Below the pieces are notes generated by a model. The model did not search any database. It was not told where the DNA came from and saw only the letters and a list, made by a program, of their open reading frames with translations. Shown here piece by piece: positions 48,884 to 58,576 of a stretch of DNA of 64,000 nucleotides. The translations under genes and the position numbers were made by a program. The stretch's first letter is position 1. Each line of letters begins with the position of its first letter. Source of the stretch: Eudorina sp. 2006-703-Eu-15 (taxonomy: Eukaryota > Chlorophyta > Chlorophyceae > Chlamydomonadales > Volvocaceae); the NCBI GenBank assembly GCA_003117195.1, contig BDSI01000011.1:1218135-1282134 (forward strand), given 5' to 3'.

Positions 48884-51800
48884 GTCAGCAACTCTTTGGG
48901 CACTGCCCTGGCCCTTGCATGTCACGCACCCCTGGTTTGCCTGCCTACGACCTACGAACACACACAGTCAGGGGCACGCTGGGAGCCGTTACCGCACCCC
49001 CTCGCTCCCCGGCCGTCCGCTCCCCGGCCCCACGCTGCCGTACCTTGGCCGTGTGGTCCTCGCTGCCGGTGGCCACGTGGTACCCATTGGGGGCGAAGTC
49101 GATGGCCAGCACCTGCTTCACGTGGCCCTCCAGGACCAACACGCTGCGCCCTGTACGGCAGTCCCAGATGCGACCTGCACCGGGGGAGGTTGAGGGCGGG
49201 TGGGTGGGTTTTGAGCGCGGGTGGGTTCTGAGGGCGCGGGGCGGGGGGCTTTCCTTCTCATGTTACCCTACGCAGGGAACGTGCTGAACAACAAAACAAA
49301 AAACACGGTAGTGAAAAAGAGTAGCGTGGCTGTGCACATGGATTGCCGGCTACGACGGATGCATCGGATTGCGCCGCTGCGCTGCACCTCCGACCCGCGC
49401 CCCCGGCCCGCTCCGGAACCCCCCACTCGCTCCGCACCCTCGGCCCGCTCCGCAACCCCGGGCCGCTCCGCACCCTCGGCCCGCTCCGCAACCCCAAACC
49501 CCGCTCCGCAGCCCCCTGCACCCACCGTATGCGTCCAGCCCTGCGCTGCCCGCCAGGGAGCCGTCCGGGTGGAAGGCCACCGCGTACACCGGCCGCGAGT
49601 GCCCCTCCTGCTCCAGCAGGCAGGACCCTGCCTCCACGTCCCACAGCCGCCACGTGGTGTCGAAGCTCGCGGTGGCCTGCGGGCAGGTCAGGGCACCGCG
49701 GCGGGCGGGCGGGCGGGCGGGCGAGTCAACGGTTGCAGCTCCGGACGCGGGAGGGAGTGTTTGGGGGATTGACAGCGGTGGCGTCGACACCCACCCGTCC
49801 GCCCACCCACCCACCCACCCACCCACCCACCCATCCATCCATCCAGCCACCAACCCACCCATGCAAGATCAGCATGAGTGGGTGGGTGGGCGGGTGCGTG
49901 GGCGGCACGGCGACGAGGACGGGGACCGACATGAGCGGGTGGGTGGGTGGGTGGGTGAGGGGCTGCTGGCGGCTGACGATTGATGCCGGGGCAGTGTTGG
50001 CGGTGGGTCGACGGGGCCCTAGAGAAGGTGCCCCCTCACCAGGTGCCCCTTCTCCGCACGAAGCCCGTGGGAGCACCCGGTCGGGACTCGGGTCCACCTT
50101 GTAAAGCACGGTTACTGCTACAAAGCCTCGCCGCCGGCAGCCTCGGTCCTCGTGCAGCCCCCCCTAGGAACCCCTCCCTCCCTCCCCCGGCCCCCCGCCC
50201 GCCCCGCAAGCCCCGCCCGACCCACCAGGTGCTGCCCCAGCGGGTGGAAGGCCAGTCGCCCCAGTCGCTCCGTGTGACCCTCCAGGGAGCGGAGAAGCTC
50301 CCCTGAGGAGGAGGGGTAGGGGGAGGAGGAGGAGGAGGAGGGGGAGAGAGAGGAGGGGGTCGGACAGCAAGATGGACGGGTGGGGACCAGTGGGGAAGCT
50401 AGGGAGGGAAGAGCGGAGCAGCAGAGGGGTTTCCGTAGAGAGCATAGCACACACGGCGCCCATTCTGCGCGACACACCTCATGGTGCCGCGGACTGGCAG
50501 CCCGTTCCTTCCCGAGTAAGGACACACACACACGGTCCTGCGGGTTCCCTTGCTGTGAACCCTGCAACTATTATTAGTGACACAAACACAAGCGTTATAA
50601 TAAGAAAACCTTTATAAAGAGCACTGGCAGACAGTATGCGACAAGCGGCATTCATTCCATTTGCATTCCGTCAACTCGCGATCACGGCATACAACGGTCG
50701 TCATGATTGCCGTCCTTTGAAGCCGGGTCGGATCGGGTAGATCGCATCTTTTTCCACATCACCCGTCCACGTCATGTATCCATCACAACTCGCGCAGTCA
50801 CGCGGTGTGTGTGTGGGGTGGGGTGGGGTGGGGTGGAGAATGCATCCTGTGACCCCAGACCCTTCCCGCCGCTGCCCCCACCATTGGCGTTGTACAGCCG
50901 CGCCACGCCGTCCGACGCCGCCGACGCGATGTTGACGGCGGCCTCGCTGTGTGACCCACGGGTCGCTGCCGGGTGCCACGCGACGCCCGTCAGGCGGGGC
51001 GCGTCCGCGGGTATGGGCGCCGTCCAGCGCTTGGTGCAGGCGGGCACTGACCAGAGGCTGAGTGCGCCGCCCCACCCTGGAGCGCAGAGGAGCACAGGGG
51101 AGGGGAGGGCAAGGCGGGGAGGGCAGGGCGGGGAAGGGAGGGGTGGGAGGGGTAGAGGAAATAGGACAGGGCAGGGAGGGTAGGACAGCGGAGGGCAGGG
51201 CGGGGAGGGCAGGCCCGCAGAAAGATTACTGTAACATCATTAATAATGCAGAAAGAAGATGAGGGTGTGCTGAAGTGAAAACAGCCCAGGCACACCCATC
51301 CCAGGCACACCGAGCCCAGGAGATGGGGTGTTCGTGGGTTGCAGGTGGGTAAAACGGCAACACGTCGATAACCTCGCACGCCACTTGGTTCGGGTCGGGC
51401 GGGTCTCTTATCTAAACTCGCACGCCACCCGCATTCCCAACCGGCCCCCTCCCCCTCCCGGCCTCCTCCCCTTCCCGGCCCCCTCCCCCTCCCGGCCTCC
51501 TCCCCTTCCCGGCCTCCTCCCCTTCCCGGCCTCCTCCCCTTCCCGGCCCCCTCCCCCTCCCGGCCTCCTCCCCCTCCCGGCCTCCTCCCCTTCCCGGCCT
51601 CCTCCCCTTCCCGGCCCCTCCCCCTCCCGGCCTCCTCCCCCTCCCGGCCTCCTCCCTTCCCGGCCTCCTCCCCCTCCCGGCCTCCTCCCCCTCCCGGCCT
51701 CCTCCCCTTCCCGGCCCCCTCCCCCTCCCGGCCTCCTCCCCCTCCCGGCCTCCTCCCCTTCCCGGCCCCCTCCCCCTCCCGGCCTCCTCCCCCTCCCGGC

Positions 51801-52275
51801 CTCCTCCCCCTCCCGGCCTCCTCCCCTTCCCGGCCTCCTCCCCTTCCCGGCCCCCTCCCCCTCCCCCTCCCGGCCTCCTCCCCCTCCCGGCCTCCTCCCC
51901 TTCCCGGCCTCCTCCCCTTCCCGGCCCCCTCCCACCGCATGCCGCCAGCGCAGAGCCGTCCGGTGAGAACTGGCAGTGGCTGATCGGCCGCGTGTCGCCC
52001 AGCTCCGAGCTCTGTTGTACGATGGTCCGGACGGCAGCCGCGGCGGCCTCTTGGGACGCGGCCGCGGCCTGCGCCTCGAGGAGGGAGGGTCGGTCCAGGG
52101 GAGGGAGGGGAGGGGCGGTGGAGGGCCCAGACGCTCCAGGGTGGGCCAGTGGGAGGTCCAGGGGGATACCCTAGGGGATCCGGGACGAGACATCCAAACC
52201 TCCTCCTCATAATGACCATCATCATCATCATCACCCACCTCCTCCTCCTTCTCCACCCCCTCGCTAAACACTCAC

Positions 52276-52313
<38 letters not shown>

Positions 52314-54096
52314 GAATACCCTACACAGCCCCGCTCCCCTCCCACCACCCGCCCGCCCCACCCGGCGCCTCCCCCCCCCCGCCCACCTTGGTCGCCTCCG
52401 GGTCGTCTCTGCTCCTCTTGGCCCCCAGCAGCCTCGCCTTGGCCCTCAGCAGCGAGTACCTCGCCAGGGCCTTACGTGCGGTTCGGAGCTCCTCACCGCC
52501 TTCCGTGTAGAACAGCTCCTGTGGGTGGGTATGTGGGTGTGTTCGTAGGCAGGCAGGGCAAGCGTGCGTGACATGCGAGGGGCACAGCTAGAGAGCTAGT
52601 GCGTGCATGAGGGACCCGGTGTGTGTTTAGTGAGAAACCCGCCCGTGTTGTGGAGGGAAGGGCGGGGGAGGGTGGCGGGGGTGGGGGGGCTGAGCGAGAG
52701 CGGCAAACAAGCCCACAACGAATGCAGGTGCAGGGGATGGCAATGGGCATTGGGTGACGACGGAAGACAGCGACACGGCACATGGCGGTGACGCTTCAAG
52801 CGCCCTCACAGACACGGCCGTCGTCGTTAACCTGCGAAAACAGACGGATGCTTGGAGAGACCAACGAACCGATAGGCAGACTAACAACCCCACCCCACCC
52901 CGACCTGCCCCTGCCCTCTCAACCGCTGACGTCTACCCCCACCCCCCGGCCTCGCCCTCCTTGATGATATTTTGGAGACCTACGACACTGCCCGACAACA
53001 CTTGCTGCTGCTGTTCCTCTTCCTCCTCCTAGCCTCCCTGGCATACCCAACACCGTTTCTGGATGTGGATTTCCTTTTCCTTCTCTTCCCCAACACCGCG
53101 CAGCCCCTCCTCGCCGCCCCGCCCACGCCCCAACCACTCCCACTCCCACTCCCCCGCCTACCTTCTGCACCACCACCTCCTCCACCAGCAGCTGCTCAGT
53201 GGTGGGCAGGTCCAGGTCCACCTCGCCGTCTCGCTGAGCGATGATGCGCTTCAGCCGCTCGCGCCGCTCCATCTGAGAGGGGTGACAGGGGGAGAAGAAG
53301 CATACGGCCCCGGGTCTGGGTCGGGGGGTAGAGGACGAGGTGCCGGGGTTGGGGTGCGTTCGGATTTGGCAGCTTGGGGACTGCCATTTGCACGACAGGG
53401 TCGCGGATGGGCAAATAGCGTCGTACAACGCACACATCCCTGTCGCCCGTCGTTGCCATGTGGTGTGCACGTTCACGCCCATTGGCTGCCTTTGGGGGCC
53501 TCCCATGTGGGTGAACGCTTGATTCGCTTGCTCAGTGGGGCATCATCAGGTCCACCCCAGCGCAGATCCGGGACGTCCCACCACACCGTCCCCGCCCCCC
53601 TTGCCACACCGCGCCGAAACCCCCTCCACACCGGCGCCGTCCCGCGCCGAGCCCCACACCGCCCCCGCCCCTCCTCCGCTGCCCTCGCCCCGTTGGCCTC
53701 TCACCTCGCGCTCCCCGAAGAGCGTGATGGGCTCCCCCAGCTGCCTGAGCAGCTGCCTGACCTTCCCGTCATCCGTGGGGACCACCACCTGACGGATCTT
53801 CCGCCGCAGCTCGAACTCGCGCAGCTTGGCCGCATGCGCCTCGCGCTCCCGGTTGCCGGTCTGTAAGGAGGTAGGGAGGCGGGTGGAGGGATGGGTGCGC
53901 AGGAGCAAGCTGCGCACCCTAATCATCCAGGTCGCATGGCGCCCAGGCCGTCATGCCATAGCCAGCATGCTGGGCATCATTTGAAGACGCAGGTTGGAAC
54001 CGCCAAGCCGCCCCGCTATTGAAACCAACCCGACGAGCCGACGTTGAGGGGGTTGACCCCCGGCCGTACCTCCGGCAACGCGTACACGTCCGCCAT
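47967..54096 (-). CDS. PRP4: U4/U6 small nuclear ribonucleoprotein Prp4
   Basis: Model, minus strand: 54096-54070, 53860-53705, 53272-53162, 52518-52387, 52068-51936, 51076-50882, 50302-50226, 49676-49526, 49174-49044, 48629-48501, 48131-47967; 468 residues, all phases consistent. Prp4 is part of the U4/U6 particle of the spliceosome, with Prp3. The N-terminal SFM-type motif is clear: [23 protein letters not shown] (about 37-59). [14 protein letters not shown] and [10 protein letters not shown] follow. WD40 repeats begin near residue 170: [89 protein letters not shown]. Length matches yeast (465). The third WD unit contains an extra ATRGSHSE segment encoded over a GACCC-GT-GGGTC palindrome. 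Confidence 0.95.
48143..48292. repeat. 31-bp tandem repeat in PRP4 intron 10
   Basis: Five near-identical copies containing ACAAGGCGCAAGGGCTGACA followed by ACCGCACCG. No spacers, so it is a minisatellite, not a CRISPR array. Confidence 0.9.
48703..48735 (+). repeat. Dispersed CTGTCTTGATTGACA-family copy (PRP4 intron 9)
   Basis: GGTTTCGCTGTCTTGATCGG then CATACAGGG. See the copy at 1041-1067. Confidence 0.5.
48911..48965 (-). repeat. Dispersed ~45-bp intronic repeat (PRP4 intron 9)
   Basis: On the minus strand: TTCGTAGG, then CGTAGGCAGGCAAACCAGG, then GTGCGTGACATGC. It carries an internal duplication of CGTAGG. Confidence 0.6.
50569..50711 (+). repeat. Near-identical segment, copy 1 (PRP4 intron 6)
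   Basis: From TATTATTAGTGACACAAAC to GTCATGATTGCC this matches 54343-54477 except for two substitutions and one 8-bp indel. The body contains CCTTTATAAAGAGCAC. I see no ORF or tRNA motif. Confidence 0.9.
51437..51933. repeat. Pyrimidine minisatellite in PRP4 intron 5
   Basis: About 500 bp of CCCGGCCTCCTCCCCCTC variants. On the transcribed strand it is a GGAGG/GAGGCCGGG purine run and directly follows the exon 5 donor. Confidence 0.9.
52537..52582 (+). repeat. Dispersed ~45-bp intronic repeat (PRP4 intron 3)
   Basis: GTGTGTTCGTAGGCAGGCAG then GTGCGTGACATGCG. Same family as 10845-10888, 31030-31078 and 48911-48965. Confidence 0.6.
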
Positions 54097-54589
54097 GGCT
54101 CCGTCCCGTTGCCAAAACTTCTGAGGGGTTGTAGAGATGAACGGGGCCCCGCACCGATGCCGCAGGCCTGGCCGCCGTTCCGATCGCGTAGGTCCGTTCC
54201 CAACTCCTGACACAGCGCAGCTGAGAACTACTATAAATGTTGCATGATACGGTGTGACATTGTATCATAAGTTGTTACAAAGCCATGGCGGTAAAACAAG
54301 CTTTTGTCAACCAAGGAGAACGCATCAAGATTATCATCCAGGTATTATTAGTGACACAAACACAAGCGTTATAGTAAGAAAACCTTTATAAAGAGCACTG
54401 ACAGACAGTATGCGACAAGCGGCATTCATTCCATTTGCAACTCGCGATCACGGCATACAACGGTCGTCATGATTGCCAAGGACAATTTCTTCTCACAAAT
54501 TGTTCATAATAGTAATGAACTGAGCTGTGTGCGTACATATTGTGTTGTTTCTACCTGCCCTGCCGACCCAAGCATTGAAACCCTGCACG
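54097..54589. promoter_or_regulatory. Putative bidirectional promoter, PRP4 and eIF2B beta
   Basis: The 493 bp between two divergent start codons have lower GC than the genes. A TATAAA at about 54232 lies in ACTACTATAAATG. The segment also contains copy 2 of the duplicated element (54343-54477), so part of this promoter is shared with sequence in PRP4 intron 6. Confidence 0.4.
54343..54477 (+). repeat. Near-identical segment, copy 2 (PRP4/eIF2B intergenic)
   Basis: Direct-orientation copy of 50569-50711, 3.8 kb away, lacking an 8-bp ATTCCGTC stretch present in copy 1. Confidence 0.9.
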
Positions 54590-57500
54590 ATGTCCGAGAA
54601 AAAGGAGATAGATGATATCGTGGAAGAATGTTGCACCGTTTTCCGGCGAAGGTGGGGCGGCTCTTGGGTCGCCGGCTGCGCGGGCGGGGCGCCGCAGAGT
54701 TTCAACCAGGCTCTGGCACCGCAGGCAAATTGAGGGGTCATTGCCATGTGCGAAGAAGACGCTGGATGTCCTGCGCCTGATCGTAACGAACAAGAAGCAC
54801 GGCACGGCTGCGGCCCTCATCGACGAGATACGGACTGTGGGGTACAAAATGCAGACGGCGCGGCCCGTGGGTGAGCTTAAGCTGATTATGGAGCACCTCG
54901 GCTTCCTTGGATTTGGCGTGAGAGTCGCTGACGGGAGTCGGTCACCCTTTGCGCGTGCAGAGCTGGCTATCGGCAACATGGTCCGCCGCATCTTGCACAT
55001 CATCCGAGAGGAGGCCAAGCAGGAGGAGTTTGACGACGTGAAACCGTCGCTCACGCAGCCGGCGTTGCAGGAGACTTCCCGCATCCAGGCACGCGCCGGA
55101 GGGGCGGGGGCGGGGAGGGGGCCACACCCGGGGGGGGGGAGATTCTGGCGGGGCGGACCCCGTCCGCGCCCCCCGTCCACGCACCAGCTCCCCCGCGCCG
55201 TTTCGTGTGAGGGTTTGGGATCCGAGCCGACAGCGCGTCCCACCCCATCCGCCGTCCACCTGCGCCTCCTCGCGGTGCCCACAGCTGCCGAGTACTTCCC
55301 ACAAGATCCGCCTTGGGCCCACACGGCTTTGCGCTGGATCCGCCTTGGGACAACACGGCAATGACCTCCTGACCTGACTAGGCTGGGCCGCGACGCTTCT
55401 CGCCCGCTGCCCGTCCCCCTCCCTCTTAACTGTATGTCTAGTTGTCTACCAATTTCCTATACCCTCCCTCTTCCCTCTCCCATCACCATCGCCCCGGGGC
55501 CCCTCCTCTCCCCTCACTCCGCCCCCACCTCCTCTCCCTCCCCCGCGCCCCCAGTCCGGCGGCCTGCTGTCGCAAGCGCTCAAAGGCCGGATGCAGATGC
55601 CCCGCGGGCCCTCCCTGTCGAATCTGCTGGACGCGGGGATCGATCCGGCGACCTTCAACCCCTCGCTGGCGCCCATCCAAGAGGGCGCGGCGGACAGGCT
55701 GGAGGCCGCGGCCGCAGCCGCAGCCGAGCGAGGGGGCGCTGGGGGCGACGTGGAGTCGGAGTCCGTGGCGGGGGCCTCCCGCAGTGCCAGCCGTCAGAAC
55801 AAGAAGACGCCGCCGAACTGGAAGGTGCCCACCCGCTCGTGGCGTGGCGTGGCGTGCCGGGGGGAGGGGGGAGGGGCCTGCCACGACAAGGACTGCTACC
55901 CACTCGGTGTTTTTCCTGTGGTTTCGCTGCCCTGATTGACAAGAAGGGGGCGCAGCGCAGGGGTGCTTGTCATGTTGTTCTCTCGAGGCCTGGGGGATCC
56001 GGCGGCCGGGACGCGTAGCGGTTTTGGGAGGAACAACAAAATGGTGAGCGATGCTCGGGGGTGTTTGGGCCTTGGCCCGTGGTCTTCTCTAGGGACTTTT
56101 TTTATCGGGTGGCGCTAAGCAACGCCCTGGCGCCACGACCCGCCCCAATACACACACGCTCCACCCCAACTATCACCGCGGCTCCGATGTCCACCCCAAC
56201 TATCACCGCGGCTCCGATGTCCACCCCAACTATCACCGCGGCTCCGATGTCCACCCCGCCCACTGCCCGCTCCTTCGCACCCCAATCGTCGGCCTCCCGA
56301 TGGTGCCTCAGGGCAAGCACGAGGTCATCGAGTCGATCAACGAGCTGATCGATGAGCTTGACCACATCCAGGTGCGGGCGGGGAGGGGGAAGGGGGACGG
56401 GGTAGATGAAGGGGAGGGCAAAGGCGAGGGCGAAGGGGAGGGCGAAGGGTGCTCTGCTGCGGTTTTCCTGTCTTGATTGACACAGGGTGGCAGTCTTGAT
56501 TGACATACGGGAAGGGGCGAAGGGAAGGGGTGAGGGCAGTCGATCTGGGTTGCACTGGATCTGGATCTGGAACTGAATCGAACCGCGCTGGGCTGCGAGG
56601 ACTCCCGACGGGCCCGAACAAGGGTATCAGGTACCGACGTTCCCGTGGGCCGGAAGGCGGCAGGCGGTGGAGGGAGGTGCGAAGGCTGGCCGGCCGGAGA
56701 ATGTGCCCCTGCCTGGAAGAGCCGGGATCGCTGCGGGTGCCAGATGGTGGTTTTCGTTATTTTGCCTCATTCGGAGCGCCCTGAAGCAACCCATATGACG
56801 TACGTCTGTCGTGCTTTGTGTCGTGCACTGTACTACAGGGCAGCATCACGACGCAGGGCGTGGAGCACATCCACGCCAACGAGGTGATTCTGACGATGGG
56901 CATGTCGGACACGACGTACTTGTTCCTCAAAGATGCGGCCAAGAAGCGCGAGTTCCAGGTCGGTGGGTTTGGGTTGGGGTGGGTCGTGGGTGGGTGGGTG
57001 GGTCGTTGGGTGGGCTGCTTGGGGGTGTTGCGTGGGATATGGAAGCTTGCATGGTGATGTGGACAGGGTGGGAAGCTGGGTGGATGGATGGATGGATGGA
57101 TGGATGGATGGATGGATGGATGGATGGATGGATGGATGGGATGGATGGATGGCACTTCCGACAGCCCTATTACCCCCCCCCCCCCCACACACACACACAC
57201 ACACCTCCAAACACACACACAAACACACGGCACATCCCTCCCTCCGCTTCCCTACTCAAAACGCTCGCCCACGCACCCAACGCAAACCAAACCAACGCAA
57301 ACCAAACCAGCCCGGGTCCATCCCATGTCGACCAACCAGTCTGAACCGAACGCAACCCAAACCATCCCAAGTCAACCCCATGTCGACCAACCCGTCTGAA
57401 CCAAACACGCAACGCACACCCACCCGCGGTCCAGGTGGTTGTGGCGGAGGGCGCCCCGCGCTTCGACGGCCACCTGATGGCCCGCCGCCTCGCCGACGCC

Positions 57501-58576
57501 GGCATCCAGACGACCCTCATCGCCGACTCGGCCGTGTACGCCATGATGGCCCGCGCCAACAAGGTGCTGGTGGGGGCGCATGCGGTGCTGGCCAACGGCG
57601 GTGTGGTGGCGCCCGTGGGGATGCACCTTGTGGCGCTGTCGGCTAGGCGGCATAGCATCCCATTTGTGGTGCTGGTGGGGCTGCACAAGCTGTCGCCGCT
57701 CTTCCCAACGGACCCGGAGCTGCTGTACAACGGTGGGTTGGCCGATGGGGGGGAGGCGGGGGCGGCCGCGGGGGCGGGGGACTGGGGGGTGGAGGGTGGT
57801 GGACGGAGGGTGGAGGACGGCTGTCGCTTACGCGGCTGCTCGCCTGACTCGAAACACCTGTGATGTACGAATGCGCGGTTTCCCCCCACCGGAGGCCATG
57901 AAGGTGTCGGTGGGCGCGTCAATGCCGCTCCCGGCTGCACCTGCACCCCTTGTCTCGCACCTGGCGACCCCTCCCGTGCGTACCTCCAGAAAGGAAGTCG
58001 AATCGTCGCTCTGGCAGCAGCGCAGCTTGAATGTGTCTACCAATTTCCCATACCCCTTCCCCTCCCGCCCTGCCCACCCTGCCAACAGAGTTCAAGGGCC
58101 CCGCGGATGTGATCGACTTTGACGTCGTGGGCGAGGCCTTCGTGCAGCAACAACACCTCACCGCGGCGGAGACCGCCGCCACCGCGTCCGGGGGCGCCCC
58201 CGCCGGCGGCGACGTCGCCGGCGCCACGGCGGCGGGGCCCGGCCCGGGGTCAGGCGCCGCCGCGGCCAGCAGCGGGGGCGGTCTCGACCCGATGCCCTCG
58301 AACTCCTCCCTCTCCGGCGCCATCAGCACGTCCCCGTCGGGGATTGTCAGCTTGGCGACGGCGGGTCGGGGGGGTAACCGAGGGGACCCACTGCCGGGCA
58401 ACGTCCACGTGCCAACGCCGCTGTTTGACTACGTGCCGCCGCACCTGATCTCGCTCTTCATCACGGACATGGGCGGCCGTACACCGTCGTACGTGTACCG
58501 CCTGCTGACGGAGTACTACTCGCGTGACGATTATTTCCTGTCTCGGGAGGTCTTTGGGAAGGACGCGGCGCGGTGA
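54590..58576 (+). CDS. EIF2B2: Translation initiation factor eIF2B subunit beta
   Basis: Model: join 54590-54651, 54725-54870, 54961-55088, 55555-55824, 56312-56371, 56839-56958, 57435-57732, 58089-58576; about 523 residues. eIF2B is the cytosolic GDP-GTP exchange factor for eIF2; beta is a regulatory-core subunit. Family landmarks: [15 protein letters not shown], the ELIDELDHI helix, [66 protein letters not shown], and the C-terminal [18 protein letters not shown]. The exon 3 end is uncertain: 55088 needs a GC-AG intron; 55037 would use a GTGAAA donor; both keep phase. Longer than the human subunit (351) mainly because of low-complexity stretches in exons 4 and 8. The start [14 protein letters not shown] fits the family's N-terminal helix. 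Confidence 0.93.
55444..55464 (+). repeat. Acceptor-proximal intronic motif (eIF2B intron 3)
   Basis: GTCTACCAATTTCCTATACC lies 90 nt before exon 4. Confidence 0.55.
56158..56252. repeat. 31-bp tandem repeat in eIF2B intron 4
   Basis: Three copies containing TCCACCCCAACTATCACC followed by GCGGCTCCGATG. Confidence 0.9.
56458..56510 (+). repeat. Two tandem CTGTCTTGATTGACA-family copies (eIF2B intron 5)
   Basis: GGTTTTCCTGTCTTGATTGA then CACAGGGTGG, followed at once by CAGTCTTGATTGACATACGG. See 1041-1067. Confidence 0.6.
57079..57147. repeat. (GGAT)n microsatellite in eIF2B intron 6
   Basis: About 16 GGAT units with one break. Confidence 0.9.
58008..58056 (+). repeat. Acceptor-proximal intronic motif (eIF2B intron 7)
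   Basis: CTCTGGCAGCAGCGCAG, then GTGTCTACCAATTTCCCATA. Ends 32 nt before exon 8. Closest relative: 8298-8348. Confidence 0.6.

Noticed and set aside
50990..52348. 452- and 287-codon Gly/Arg/Glu-rich frames on the minus strand
   Set aside because: They are translations of the purine minisatellite in PRP4 intron 5.
54285..54342. ATG at 54285 followed by a short frame and a CCAG/GTATTA donor-like site, as an alternative first exon of eIF2B beta
   Set aside because: The start at 54590 fits the family, and no in-phase acceptor joins the short frame to it.
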